This document shows positions 23,159 to 35,029 of a stretch of 64,000 bases of DNA, in pieces. Origin of the DNA: Cephalotus follicularis (Eukaryota; Streptophyta; Magnoliopsida; Oxalidales; Cephalotaceae); contig BDDD01000269.1 in assembly GCA_001972305.1 (NCBI GenBank), forward strand, positions 685,408 to 749,407, written 5' to 3'. The translations under genes and the position numbers were made by a program. Under the pieces are notes generated by a model. It worked only from the letters and a program-made list of their open reading frames with translations, ran no database searches and was not told the origin of the DNA. The first letter of the stretch is position 1. Every line of letters starts with the position of its first letter.

Positions 23159-24112
23159 TGTTGGAGGGAAAATCTGTTTATAATAAGAATGACACGTGTC
23201 CATTGCAGACATGACCAGTTGTCCAGAGAAGATTAGAAGCTTGTCAACAGGCCGTGCCGAGAAACAAACACATGGCAAAGAACACCCTCCTCGGACCAAG
23301 AGCCGAGGACCACTATTTTTTGAAGAGGACATACAGAGACCTCAAGTCCGAGGACCCTCCTCGGACTTTGAGTCAGAAGACCACATCCAGGGTGTCGGGG
23401 CCGAGGATTTCCTCTGCCCACAGTATCTATCAGACACGAAACAGGAGACACGCCCTCCACTACACAGAAACTGTCAACCTTCTCCTCGGACGTATTAAAG
23501 CTAGTTTTGTCCTCGGACTAATGAAGACCTGGCAATCTAAGCACACACTGCTGAGGAGCCAAAGGAGATAGCAAGAGGCATATGACCTCGACAGCAGCAT
23601 CATAGTCGATTTCCTCTACAGCCCTGCAACGGAGGACCTCAGCCTTATCTATGGGATAAGGAGATTAACTCCACCTGATTTCCTGGGATTTGCACTTATC
23701 CAAATGAAGAGATAGTGTCACAACCAACTACGAACAAAGGAAACAGCGACATTATTGGCGGAGATCAAGGGGAATGACCGAGATCCTCGGCATTTCCCTA
23801 GGGGACAGCTACTACCTCCAAATTTCACGCTCAAACCGTTACAAAACATCACTATAAATACAAGTTCAACAGACTGAACAAAGGTCAGCCATTTTTGCAT
23901 TACAAAGAACATTGTTTCATCTGCACCTTGTCTAACTTGAGCGTCGGAGTGTCCCCGGGAGAACAACCTCCTGGACTTTCCACCATTTTTGTTACTTTGC
24001 GCAGGTGTCCGAGATCAAAGTCTTCCTCCAGGCATCTGTGATAAGCGTTTCTCTTAACAAATTAAAGTCCTCCACGTAGGATACTGTTGAGAAAAGGATT
24101 TTTGTATCAACA
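23159..24112 (+). repeat. 5' LTR of the gypsy element (954 bp)
   Basis: Begins TGTTGGAGGG and ends TATCAACA. A TATA box (CTATAAATA) lies at about 23852. The hexamer CCGAGG or its complement occurs about eight times. Confidence 0.95.
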
Positions 24113-24132
24113 GTTGGCGCCGTCTGTGGGAA
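24113..24132 (+). promoter_or_regulatory. Primer-binding site of the gypsy element
   Basis: TTGGCGCCGTCTGTGGG follows the LTR by two bases. This sequence is a familiar primer-site form in plant gypsy elements. I do not assign the tRNA. Confidence 0.75.
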
Positions 24133-24157
24133 ACGCAGCAAAAAGTCATTAACAATC

Positions 24158-25861
24158 ATGCCTCCAAGGAAGAACAACTTAGTTGGAGCCACTGGTAGCC
24201 AGCAACAGGAGGTCGTAGCTCCTCCGCCAGAAGCCGTTCAAGAAGCAGCCCAACAACAAGCTCCCGTTACAGGGGAGCAACTCAATCAGCTCCTCCAAGG
24301 GATGGAGCGAATCACTGATCTGTTGGTCACAACGTTAGCCAACCAACAGCAAGCCGAGCCTGCTCAGCAAGTGGTCCGAGGAGCGTCTGGTCCCCAAAGA
24401 CCAGAGGAGGAGGAACGGCACCTACGAGGTGCCAGGCGAAACCCGTCGAGGGGAGATGAACTTCCCCTTAGGCGGTCAGGGGACAACAATCCCCTGGGAA
24501 GGAGGGCTGAGATCAATGCATCTCAGAGGGCTGAGTCCTCGACCGCAAGGGATCACCCCAACGATCCCAGGAGAGTGCACCCTCAGCACCAGGCCATGGA
24601 CGTGGATCCTCGGCAGGAGGCCAGGGGAGCAGAGGAGGCACAAGTACGCTCCAACGCTCCGCGCAGAGCTAGCACGGTCCGAGGAAGCAGAGCCAATCCC
24701 CCAACCTCTGTGGCTGGAAGGTCACATGTTTCTAGCAGAGTTAGGAACATAGAAGAGGTGGAGCAAGAAGTGGATAGAAGACTTGCTGACCTGGAAAGGA
24801 GGTTCCGAGGAGTGGAACAGCACAGGGGGCACCTATCCGAGGTACGAAATATCAACGCACACCCCTTCACGGCCGAGATCATGGCCGAACAAGTCCCCAG
24901 TGGGTTTCGAAACCCAAGTCTTGATAAGTACGATGGGTCCACGGACCCCATCCAGCATGTGCGCACCTATATTCAGGCTATGTGGATGCATCGGGCCTCG
25001 GATGCCATGCTTTGCCGAGGATTCTCAGTGACCTTGATTGGAGCTGCTCAATCATGGTATTTCACCTTGGCAAGGAATTCAGTGAAGAGCTTCAATCAGT
25101 TTATGGAACTGTTCGTGACTAAGTTCCTCAACAGCACCACGCAGAGGAGGAATTCTACCCACCTCATCAACGTGGTGCAGGGTAAAGATGAGTCGCTGAG
25201 AGACTACCTCACCAGGTTCAACAAGGAATCACTCACAGTGAAAGACCTGAAGCCGTCCTTTGCTCTGGCAGCTTTGAACAATGGGCTGAAGAGTAATTCT
25301 TCCTTCACTTTCTCTCTACTGAAGAAGCCAGCCAAGGACATGGCAGACCTGCTGAAAAGGGCGGAGAGGTATGTCAATGCAGAGGAAGAGATGCTGGCCA
25401 GGAAACAAAAGACACCCTGGTCTAGCCACCAGGAAGAGAGAAGGGAGCATTCACGAAATGCTCCCGAGAGAAGAGAGAAGAGGAAGGAAAGGTCAGGCTT
25501 GTCCAAGGAAGACCTCAGACATAAGCTCTCCAGACGAGAGGGCACATCCAGGGGTGGGGCACCCATACCATCATACAACACTTTTGCCCCCCTCCTGGAC
25601 ACACGAACCAGGATACTTGCTGTGGAGCAAGATAAAGTTCCCTTCCAGTGGCCTGAGAAGCTGAAGACCCCGGCAGAGAACAGAAATGTGGAGAAGTACT
25701 GCCAGTATCATCGTGACCATGGGCACGATACAGAGGAGTGTAGGCAACTAAAAAATCAGATTGAGGATCTGATTAGGAAGGGACACCTGCGCAAGTATGT
25801 AGACAGAGATGCCCCTCAAGGAAGGAGGGAACAGAGAAGAGAAGAGGCTCCTCAGCAGTAA
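24158..25861 (+). CDS. gag: Gypsy gag polyprotein segment, 567 aa
   Basis: This encodes the structural capsid protein that packages the element's RNA into cytoplasmic particles. It starts 45 bp after the LTR with MPPRKNN. The first 230 residues are Gln/Arg/Glu-rich and disordered. The retrotransposon gag domain follows at about residues 255-400 (NPSLDKYDGSTDP, AAQSWYFTLA, FNQFMELFVTKF). A zinc-knuckle-like motif CQYHRDHGHDTEEC lies at about 515-528, a form common in Tat-clade gags. The frame is open to a TAA at 25859-25861. The same frame continues into protease and polymerase beyond that stop, so gag-pol was probably one polyprotein and this stop may be a mutation. Confidence 0.9.
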   Translation: MPPRKNNLVGATGSQQQEVVAPPPEAVQEAAQQQAPVTGEQLNQLLQGMERITDLLVTTLANQQQAEPAQQVVRGASGPQRPEEEERHLRGARRNPSRGDELPLRRSGDNNPLGRRAEINASQRAESSTARDHPNDPRRVHPQHQAMDVDPRQEARGAEEAQVRSNAPRRASTVRGSRANPPTSVAGRSHVSSRVRNIEEVEQEVDRRLADLERRFRGVEQHRGHLSEVRNINAHPFTAEIMAEQVPSGFRNPSLDKYDGSTDPIQHVRTYIQAMWMHRASDAMLCRGFSVTLIGAAQSWYFTLARNSVKSFNQFMELFVTKFLNSTTQRRNSTHLINVVQGKDESLRDYLTRFNKESLTVKDLKPSFALAALNNGLKSNSSFTFSLLKKPAKDMADLLKRAERYVNAEEEMLARKQKTPWSSHQEERREHSRNAPERREKRKERSGLSKEDLRHKLSRREGTSRGGAPIPSYNTFAPLLDTRTRILAVEQDKVPFQWPEKLKTPAENRNVEKYCQYHRDHGHDTEECRQLKNQIEDLIRKGHLRKYVDRDAPQGRREQRREEAPQQ

Positions 25862-28800
25862 GAGGAGCAGCAACAACAGCAACCTAGAGATGTCATCCAT
25901 ACCATCTCTGGAGGGGTCGCATCAGGGGGTGACCACTCTAATGCAAGAAAGGCCTATGAGAGACAATCCCTTACTGTGTAACAAGTCCCTCACAGCAAGA
26001 GGCTCAGAACTGGAGGAGTCGAGGAGGTGATAACCTTCTCAGAGGCGGACTACGAGGGAGTACGTCTTCCTCACGATGATCCAGTGGTGGTAACTCTTCT
26101 GGTAGAGCTCTTTACCATGAAAAGGATCCTCATAGATAGTGGCAGCTCGGCCGACATCCTGTACAAACACGCATTTGATCAGCTGAGGATACCGGTCGAC
26201 CAGCTAAAGCCCGTCAAAACCCCATTGGTTGGTTTTGCAGGTGAGACGATCCATCCTCTGGGATCTATCAACCTGTCCGTGGTTGCTGGCACGGCCCCAC
26301 GTCAAACTCAGGTAGAGATGACGTTCCTGGTAGTGGATACCCCAAGCCCATACAATGCTATAGTGGGGCGACCAGGTCTGAACTTGTTGGAGGCTATAGT
26401 ATCCACGAGACACTTGTTAATGAAGTTTCCCATAAGGTTTGGCGTGGGGGAGGTCAGAGGAGACCAAGAGGTGGCAAGGCGATGCTATAAAACTACCATC
26501 TCGGACAAGGGGAAGGGCAAGGTTCTCCCCATAGCAAACGTAGAGCTCAGAGGAGACGTGGAACCTGAGCGTCCACAGCCGGTAGAGGATGTCCTCCAAG
26601 TGCCCATAGAAGAGGGCAACACAGAGAAAGTACTCCAAGTTGGCTCACAACTTGGAGAGGCGGAGAAGGAGGAGTTAATAATATTCCTCCGAGATAACAG
26701 AGATGTCTTTGCGTGGTCGGCAGAGGAGGTCCCTGGCATCAGCCTAGATATAATGGTTCACAAACTAAGTGTGGACCCAGCCAGGCCCCCGGTCAGACAA
26801 AAGAAGAGAAACTTTGCCCCTGAGAGGCAGCAGGCAATAGCCGAGGAGGTAGGCAAGTTGTTACAGGCAGGTTTTATCAGAGAAGTGCACTACTCGGACT
26901 GGCTAGCAAATCCGGTGTTAGTCAAAAAAGCTAATGGCAAGCGGAGGATGTGCATAGACTTCACAGATCTCAACAAAGCCTGCCCAAAGGATCACTTCCC
27001 TCTCCCAAAAATAGACCAGCTGGTAGACGTAACCTCGGGTTACAGAATATTGAGCTTCTTGGACGCTTACTCGGGATACAATCAAATCCCCATGTACAAG
27101 CCAGACGAGGACAAGACAGCATTCATAACAGACCGAGGAATGTATTGCTACAAGGTTATGCCCTTTGGCTTGAAGAATGCAGGGGCCACCTACCAGCGCC
27201 TGGTCAACAAAATTTTTGAACCTCAGATTGGGAAGAATATGGAGGTTTACATAGACGATATGCTCGTCAAAATCACTGCCAGGAACCCCCACATAAAAGA
27301 TTTGGAGGAGACTTTTGAAATACTGAGGAAGTATAATATGAAGCTCAATCCGTCCAAGTGTACGTTTGGGGTCACCTAGGGGAAGTTCCTCAGATTCATG
27401 GTCTCTAGCAGAGGAATAGAGGCCAACCCGGAGAAGATCTCGGCAATTCAAAGCATGAGGCCACCTCAAACCATCAGGGATGTCCAGAGGTTAAATGGGA
27501 AGATTGCAGCCCTGAGCAGGTTTGTGTCCAAGTCAGCAGAGAAGTGCCTTCCCTTCTTCAAAATACTTAGGGATCCCAAGGGATTCTCTTGGTCAGACGA
27601 TTGTCAAGCAGCCTTCGAAAAGTTGAAGGAATACTTGGCTTCTCCTCCTCTGATATCGAAACCTAAGGAGGGAGAAGACCTGTATTTGTACCTTGCGGCC
27701 ACCTCGGGCGCAGTGAGTGCAGTGCTAGTCAGAGAAGAGGAAAAAGTTCAAAGGCCAGTGTATTACGTGAGCAAGGCTTTGAACGATGCCGAGGGAAGGT
27801 ACCCAGAGGTGGAGAAGTTCGCTTATGCCTTGATCATCTCGGCCAGAAAGTTGAGGCCATATTTTCAAGCACATACAATCAAGGTTCTGACTGATAAGCC
27901 ACTCAAGCAAGTTCTCGTCAAACCCGACACCTCGGGCAGGCTAGTTAAGTGGTCAGTCGAACTAGGCGAGTATGATGTGAAGTTCGAAGCTAGACCAGCA
28001 ATCAAATCACAGGTACTGGCCAACTTTGTTGGAGATAACACACCTGCGGAGTGTATGGAGGAGAACCCTTCCGAGACCGAGAAGAGAATATGGAAGTTAT
28101 CAGTGGATGGATCCTCATGTCTCGCTGGCAGTGGGGTAGGGTTAGTATTGACGAGTCCAGATGGTTGGACATTGGAGTATGCTCTGAGGTTCAAATTCAA
28201 AGCTACAAATAACGAAGCTGAGTGGGAAGCTCTGATAACTGGACTGACAATTGCAAAGCACTTGGAGGTGCATAGGATTGAAGCCTCGAGTGATTCTCAG
28301 CTAGTGGTTGGTTTGTCAAATGGGGAGTATGAGGCCAGAGAAGACCTTATGATGAAATACTTATCCCATTTTTAGGGCATGAAGTCAGCCTTTGAAGTTT
28401 TGAGAATTGTGAAAGTACCCAGAGCAGACAACGTCAGAGCAGACCAATTGTCAAAGCTAGCAACAACAGAGGAGTTAGAGAAAAATCAAACAGTGCTAGT
28501 TGACTACCTGGATCGACCGACAATCTCTCAAGCAGAGGTAATGGACATAGATGTTCCACAGGAGCCAAATTGGATGACTCCCTTTATCAGTTGGCTAAGG
28601 GACGGAATCCTGCCCGAGGACCCCGTAGAGGCGAGGAAGCTAGTTTACAGGGCAAACAGATTCCAATTCCGAGATGGGATCCTCTACAAAAGGTCTTTCT
28701 CGTTTCCTTGGCTGAGATGTTTGAACCCCTCAGAGGCCGATTATGCTCTAAGGGAAGTTCATGAAGGGATTTGTGGCAACCACACAGGGGGCAGGACTTT

Positions 28801-29805
28801 GTCTCACAAGTTGCTAAGGCAAGGTTACTACTGGCCGACCATGCATCAAGATGCTATAAACTTAGTGAGGAAGTGTGACAAGTGTCAGAGGAATGCCAAC
28901 ATAAGTAGAAGGCCTTCCCAACCTCTGACATCAATTACGGCCCCGTGGCCCTTCGCACAGTGGGGAATGGACTTCGTCGGACCATTACCTATGGCAACAG
29001 GCCAGAGGAAGTTTCTCATTGTAGCGGTTGACTACTTCACTAAGTGGGTGGAAGCAGAACCCTTGGCCACAATTACAGAGAAGAACACAGAGAGCTTTGT
29101 ATGGAAGCCGATAATCTGCAGATTTGGAGTTCCGAGGACGATTATCACAGATAATAGTAAGCAGTTTGATTGCCAAGCCTTCCGGGACTTTTGTAGAGAA
29201 TGGAGGATAGAGCATAGGCTCGCCTCAGTAGCCTACCCTCAAAGTAATGGACAAGCCGAGGTGATCAACAGGGAAATCATCTCGGGCTTGAAAAAGCGCC
29301 TAGAAGACAGCAAGGGAAGGTGGACCGAGGAACTACCAAGTGTGCTATGGGCATATAGAACCACTCCTCGGACTACCACCGGAGAATCCCCATACAGTTT
29401 ATGTTTCGGAGCAGAGGCCGTGATACCAGTGGAGGTTGGAATACAATCACCAAGAGTGTACACTTTACTGAGGACAACAATGAAGAAAGGCTGAGGAGCC
29501 TCCTTGACCTAGTGGAAGAACTCAGAGATAAGGCCGTGATCAGAGTTGCAGCCTACCAGCAGAGGGTAAGCCGCTACTACAACAAAAGAGTAAGTCCAAG
29601 ACCACTAAGGCAAGGAGATCTAGTCCTACGCAACTCAGCGGTTGCGGATCCTACTGGTACTAGAGGAAAGCTAGCCCCCGCCTGGGAAGGGCCATACAAG
29701 ATCAAAAGGGTCCTCCGCCCAGGAACATTCAAACTTGAAACTTTGGGGGGTAGGGAGATCGCTAGAGCTTGGAATGCCGAGCATCTGAGGAAGTATTATC
29801 AATAA
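25862..29805 (+). pseudogene. pol: Gypsy pol: protease, reverse transcriptase, RNase H, archaeal-type RNase H, integrase
   Basis: Continuing the gag frame, protease shows LIDSGSSADIL (catalytic Asp codon at 26135). Reverse transcriptase spans about 26870-27320 with YIDD at 27248-27259. RNase H is at about 27590-27900 and a second archaeal-type RNase H at about 28090-28370 (SVDGSS, TNNEAEWEAL). Integrase has an HHCC finger (28760-28900) and a DDE core (GMDFVGP, ITDNSKQF, NGQAEVINRE). The C-terminal part ends YKIKRVLRPGTF...HLRKYYQ at 29805. In-frame stops lie at 25979-25981, 27377-27379 (TAG) and 28373-28375 (TAG). A frameshift near 29460 moves the end of integrase to another frame. The second integrase motif has S-K where G-x is usual (TDNSKQF). 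These breaks make the copy defective. Confidence 0.93.
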
Positions 29806-30950
29806 TTGTAAGATATTTTCAATGAAGTTTGAACTTTTTTCAAAGATTTGTCCAAAATTTGTGTTCAACATTATAATTCCAAGTTTGCAAGGGACCGGAG
29901 GTCTAATGTTCATGTCCTCAAACCTCTGAACAGCCACCGATCAGCTCCCTCAGTCTTAAGCTAAGCATCTCGGACCATGCCCCCAAAGGGGCATTTAGAG
30001 ATCTAAAGCTTCCTAAGCCTTACGGAGGCTAATTCTCAAAAGGAAAACCAACACAAGCCGAGGTCTCAGACAGACCAGCGAAACAGGCATTCAAGAGCAT
30101 CCAAGGATGCACATATCAAAAGCCTCCTTCCGAGGAGCATGCAAAAGACTCCTTCCGAGGAGCACCTATATTTATCAACAAACACTCCTCCCGAGGAGCA
30201 CGCCTAAAAGACTTCCAAGGAAGCACTAAGACTCCTAAGGGAGGAAACACTGGTTGACAACACCATGGGAACTTGTCCGACCAGACCTAAAGTCGTGACT
30301 TGAAAGGCGAATCCATGGGAACTCGCAACGATCAAGCTCGTCGGACTGAGCACTTTAATACAAGTGTCTCCAAGTGGACTGAAAGCTCAGCCGATCTGTC
30401 CTAAATCATCTTAGGTCAGACGATACTCTCCTCGGCAAACCCATAGGAATTTGTCCGAGCAGACCAAGAACTCAACCTGTGAGTGCAAAAATTTTCTTAT
30501 AATTACTCAAGCATTTTTAGAAATAAAGGGTCCTACGAGGACTGCCAAAGCTCGAGTGACCTCGCCCACGAAAGGTTAGTGATTTGAGCTAAGTTAAAAG
30601 TCCTAAGGAATTACCAGCATATATATACACTCAAAGCTCAAACACACAAGGAACCCATTGAAGATAAAGTCTGAGAGGGCAAAACCTCTTTTACTTATAT
30701 TTTTGATAAGTTACTTAAGGTTTTTTTGGAGTCAAGTGCTCACTTGTGTGAGAAGTCAGAGGTCACCATGAAGACAAAGTTCCTAAGGGAATTGTTAACA
30801 AGTACAAGTATGCAGAGATCAACCACAACACACAGAAGAAAAACTTAAAGCCAAGACCAGAGAATGAAGAAAGAAATTCCTTTATTAATGTTCGAAAGAG
30901 ATTACAAGGAAAAAAGGGACTAAAAACTATTACAAGACAAAAGCAAAAAA
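29806..30950 (+). other. Gypsy internal spacer between pol and the antisense ORF
   Basis: This 1.1-kb segment has no coding domain. A short motif around CTCC(T/C)(T/C)CCGAGGAGCA recurs four or so times between 30120 and 30220, and CCATGGGAACT/TTGTCCGA phrases recur between 30260 and 30470. Such repeat-rich spacers are usual in Tat-clade elements. Confidence 0.6.
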
Positions 30951-33425
30951 CTATGGTTGAGGAGGATCTTCTTGCTCAGCCGAGAGATCTTCATGAAGAG
31001 GTGGAGGAGCAAAGAAGGCCTCAACAGAAGGTAGAGGAGGATCGCCAAAGCCAGCAAAAATGTCCTCTGGAGCTGAAGAAGAAGGAAGAGCAGAGGGCTC
31101 GGTTGTAGGCTCCGAGGAGGCAGCAGCAAGATCCCCAGCGAGAATAACCAAGTCAGGAGAAGTGGGAGTTTCCAGATCATCCACCAAGGCAGACGAGGCT
31201 CCTTCCTCCAACCTCTGACGAAGCTTCTCCTCCAATGCATCAATTCCCTCTGGGTAGAAGTCAAATGCATTGGTAGGGGGACCATACACCACTTCGTCCA
31301 ACGAGAACTCGGGCTGCAGAGAAGAGACCCAATTCCGGTAAGCATAGAAGCCCCGATGAAAGTACTCGGCCGCTTCCAGGAACACTGCCTCATCGAACTC
31401 ATCCGAGCTCTTGAACTCCTCCACGGAGGACCTTATCAACCCCTTGAACTCTTCCGAGTTCTTGAAGTCGGCCACTGCCTGGTTTTGTTCCCTCCTCAGT
31501 TGCTCCAACTCCCTCCTCTGCTGCTCCATCTCTCTCCTCTGCTGCCGTTCAAGTCTGGCTACCAGATCATCAATTTTCTCCTCGGCTCATTTCAGCTTGG
31601 CCTCCAGCCCCTTCTTCTCAGCCCTCTCCTCCTCCAAGTCCTCAACCGCTTACTTCTTCTCCTCGGTCAAGGACTCCTGAACCTTGAAAACCTCGTTTAG
31701 TTGAGCTTGGGCCCAGCGAGCAGTTTCTTCCAATGTGGCCATGCTCGACCAGCTCTCTGTCCCTGGCTACTACTGCAGAGAAGTTGTCCACAAGCAGTTG
31801 AGTGTTGTTCAGAGACTGTCAGAGGAGTACAAATGTTAGTAATTATGAAGAACCAAAACACGAGAAAAATCAAGGCAACTAAGGAAGAGATCATTTACCC
31901 TCAAGTGGCTCCTCAGACAATGGGTCACCAACTCCTCGTTGGACCATCTCTGCCTTGCCTCCATTTCCATGGGAAAGAAGACCAGTCGACTGATTGCTTG
32001 GGGGACTCCAGGACCATTGAGGTTTAGTTGGTGGCAGTCCCTGCCCTCGAACTCATTAAGCAGCTCGTCTACCTCCCGAGTCAGAGGGATGATAATTGGG
32101 CCCTGGGAGCTTGATCCGAGGGCAGCCACGTCCTCGACCTCCTGTGCCTTCTTGGTCCCATCGACGGCCTTCCCCTTCCTGCTCTTCTTTGTCAGAGGAG
32201 CGTGCTCAGCAGTGGGGGCGCTGTCTGCAGCCCTTTTGCTTGCCTCCTTTCTCTTCTCAGCAGCAGCAATGGGCACCCTAGCAGGAGGAGGAGTTTTGGC
32301 CTGGGGCCTTGACCCCTCGGCCACAGGGGCCTTCCCCTTAGGCTTTGGCGCAGTAGTTGCAAGGGCCTTCCTCTGGTCGGTGGCCTTCATTATATCAGAG
32401 AAATCGCGGCGAGGAGCCATTGCTGAAAGAAGACATAATAGTTAGAATCAGAGATCCAAACATGCAAAAATCAACAAAAATAGCATTAACAGAAGGAACA
32501 GAGGAGACAAAGGTGTTATACAATTTTGTTCCAACATTGGGGGCAGAGGACTATCTTGCTCTCCCTCTCCCTCTGAGACATCCTCTTTGGACCCATCCGA
32601 GGAGGATGCTCGTCCGAGGACTACACTCAGTCCTGCCTGAATCAGACGATCCTCACTAACGGTGGAGTTTACTTCCTCTGGCTCAAGGGCCAAGAGTTTG
32701 CTAAGGGCAACCTTCTCAGCCGAGGTCAGGAGTGACCTCTTGTTCAGAGATTTGACATCCAAGGAATTGCACCAGGGAGAGGGAGTAAATCCTTCGAAGT
32801 TCTTTATCAAGAAGTACTTCCTCCTCCAGTTTTATATGGATTTGGTAGGGTTGAGGAGAAGCTTTTTCACCCCAGAACGGGACTTGAAAAAATACCCGAT
32901 CGTTTTAGGGGTGGCCGAGATGACGTGAAACTCTTTGAACAGGTTCACAATCGCGTCCACCTCGGACTCTATACATTTGACGAGGAAGCCAATTATGAAG
33001 CTCCAAGACTGAGGTTGGAGAAGAGAAGGGTGAAGACAGAAGCTAACTAAGACAGAGATGGCAAAGGAAGAAACTGGGACCCTCAGACCATGGGAAAGTG
33101 CCCCTTCGAAGATCACAAAGAGACCTTCTCGGCTCATGGTAACTATCTGAGGATCCTTAGGAAGACAGAAGGTCAACCCACGAGGAAAATTGTATTTTCT
33201 AAAAATATTTTTCACCTCAGCTTGGCTGAGGGTGCTTACACCAAAGACACAATCCTCAGGGAGAGGATTGGCCTCTGCAGTGGGTGCCTCAGGGTCACCC
33301 ACCGCAGCCCCCAAAGAACCCTCAACACCAAGTGGCCTTTTAGCGGTGGGAACCACCATGGCCAAAGGCTCGACAGACAGGGGAGAGGTAGAAGAAGATC
33401 CACTAGACTGTTCTTGACTAGCCAT
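30951..33425 (-). pseudogene. Antisense ORF of the Tat-clade gypsy element (putative gypsy-type transposon protein)
   Basis: Coding-like sequence runs against pol. The first block, 33425 down to about 32450, starts MASQEQSSGS and carries a globular part (PRGLTFCLPKD, VPVSSFAISVLVSF, QPQSWSFIIGFLVKCIES). That pattern resembles the plant 'putative gypsy type transposon' family (Pfam Transposase_28). One in-frame stop at 32832-32834 interrupts it. The second block (32420-31836) starts MAPRRDFSD and is Lys/Ala/Pro-rich and basic. The third (about 31800-30951) is a Glu/Gln/Lys-rich coiled coil followed by an acidic Pro/Ser tail. Block junctions look like introns (TTTCAG before 32420, a GTAAAT donor near 31892, CTGACAG near 31819). 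The third block has further breaks. Function is unknown; related antisense ORFs are known from Tat-clade elements. Confidence 0.72.
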
Positions 33426-34052
33426 GAGTTAAGAGATGAAGAAGAAGAAATCGCTAAAGAAAAAACCTTAGAACGATCTGGAAAAGCAAAGAGATGACAG
33501 AAACTTACCAAAAACTTTGATTCGAAGGGATTGGAATAGGGTACTGGAGGCACTGCAAATTTGGCAAGCTCTCAAAAGCACTGTAAGTTCTTAAGGTTGA
33601 AGAAGCGAAAGTTTTGTTGTGAAAAGAACAAAAGCTTTTATAGACCCCCATCTCGGATCCTGGCCCTCCACCTCGCACAAGATCCAACGGTTGGGAAACA
33701 GATCGTCACATCATGTGCGGGAAATGAGGAGACAGGCGCGGGAAACGAAAAGGCAGAGGCGGGAGACGTTTTGGGCGTGCCACGTGTGAAGCGTATTTAG
33801 TACGCAACTTAAATGCTAATCATAACGGTTCACAATTCGAGGCCAGTTAATAAAATCAATGGCAGACCAAAAGGCAGGCTTTAGTCCTCGGTTCAGGCAG
33901 ATAAAGTTTTGTGTCAGAGGAACAACAAAGGCTACACTCTCAGCCTCAGCCAATTTATACAAGGAAAAGCTAACAGGAAGTACTGCAGAGGAGTCTTGCC
34001 CGGGCCACGGCTCTCAACTCTGATCCTCCTCCTCTGACCAAGGTCAGAAAAC

Positions 34053-34070
34053 AAGGACCAGGGGGGCATA
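34053..34070 (+). promoter_or_regulatory. Polypurine tract of the gypsy element
   Basis: A purine-rich run including AGGGGGGCATA sits directly before the 3' LTR, where plus-strand priming is expected. Confidence 0.7.
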
Positions 34071-35024
34071 TGATGGAGGGAAAATCTGTTTATAATAAGA
34101 AGGACACGTGTCCACTGCAAACATGACCAGTTGTCCAGAGAAGATTAGAAGCTTGTCAACAGGCCGTGCTGAGAAACAAACACATGACAAAGAACACCCT
34201 CCTCGGACCAAGAGCCGAGGACCACTATTTTTTGAAGAGGACATACAGAGACCTCAAGTCCGAGGACCCTCCTCGGACTTTGAGTCAGAAGACCACATCC
34301 AGGGTGTCGGGGCCGAGGACTTCCTCTGCCCACAGTATCTATCAGACACGAAACAGGAGACACGCCCTCCACTACACAGAAACTGTCAACCTTCTCCTCG
34401 GACGTATTAAAGCTAGTTTTGTCCTCGGACTAATGAAGACCTGGCAATCTAAGCACACACTGCTGAGGAGCCAAAGGAGATAGCAAGAGGCATATGACCT
34501 CGGCAGCAGCATCATAGTCGATTTCCTCTACAGCCCTGCAACGGAGGACCTCAGCCTTATCTATGGGATAAGGAGATTAACTCCACCTGATTTCCTGGGA
34601 TTTGCACTTATCCAAATGAAGAGATAGTGTCACAACCAACTACGAACAAAGGAAACAGCGACATTATTGGCGGAGATCAAGGGGAATGACCGAGATCCTC
34701 GGCATTTCCCTAGGGGACAGCTACTACCTCCAAATTTCACGCTCAAACCGTTACAAAACATCACTATAAATACAAGTTCAACAGACTGAACAAAGGTCAG
34801 CCATTTTTGCATTACAAAGAACATTGTTTCATCTGCACCTTGTCTAACTTGAGCGTCGGAGTGTCCCCGGGAGAACAACCTCCTGGACTTTCCACCATTT
34901 TTGTTACTTTGCGCAGGTGTCCGAGATCAAAGTCTTCCTCCAGGCATCTGTGATAAGCGTTTCTCTTAACAAATTAAAGTCCTCCACGTAGGATACTGTT
35001 GAGAGAAGGAATTCTGTATCAACA
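34071..35024 (+). repeat. 3' LTR of the gypsy element (954 bp)
   Basis: Begins TGATGGAGGG and ends TATCAACA. It has the same length as the 5' LTR with about 11 substitutions and no indels seen. Confidence 0.95.
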
Positions 35025-35029
35025 GGTTT

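Larger units (their letters stand above)
23159..35024 (+). mobile_element. Ty3/gypsy LTR retrotransposon, Tat clade, full length (11,866 bp)
   Basis: Two 954-bp LTRs bound the element, with the perfect 5-bp target duplication GGTTT at 23154-23158 and 35025-35029. Internal order is primer site, gag, protease, reverse transcriptase, RNase H, a second archaeal-type RNase H, integrase, a spacer, an antisense ORF, and a purine-rich tract. The second RNase H and the antisense ORF before the 3' LTR point to the Tat clade. By eye the LTRs differ at about 11 of 954 positions (about 1.2%). This implies an insertion on the order of half a million to a million years old under commonly used plant rates. 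Pol contains several stops and a frameshift, so the copy is not autonomous. Confidence 0.95.

Noticed and set aside
24429-25031. Alternative-frame open frames inside gag
   Set aside because: They are frame shadows of the gag coding sequence, which has clear domain content.
31836-32445. Plus-strand open frames opposite the antisense ORF (for example 31939-32445)
   Set aside because: They are shadows of the minus-strand coding sequence; the minus-strand reading matches known Tat-clade antisense ORF character.
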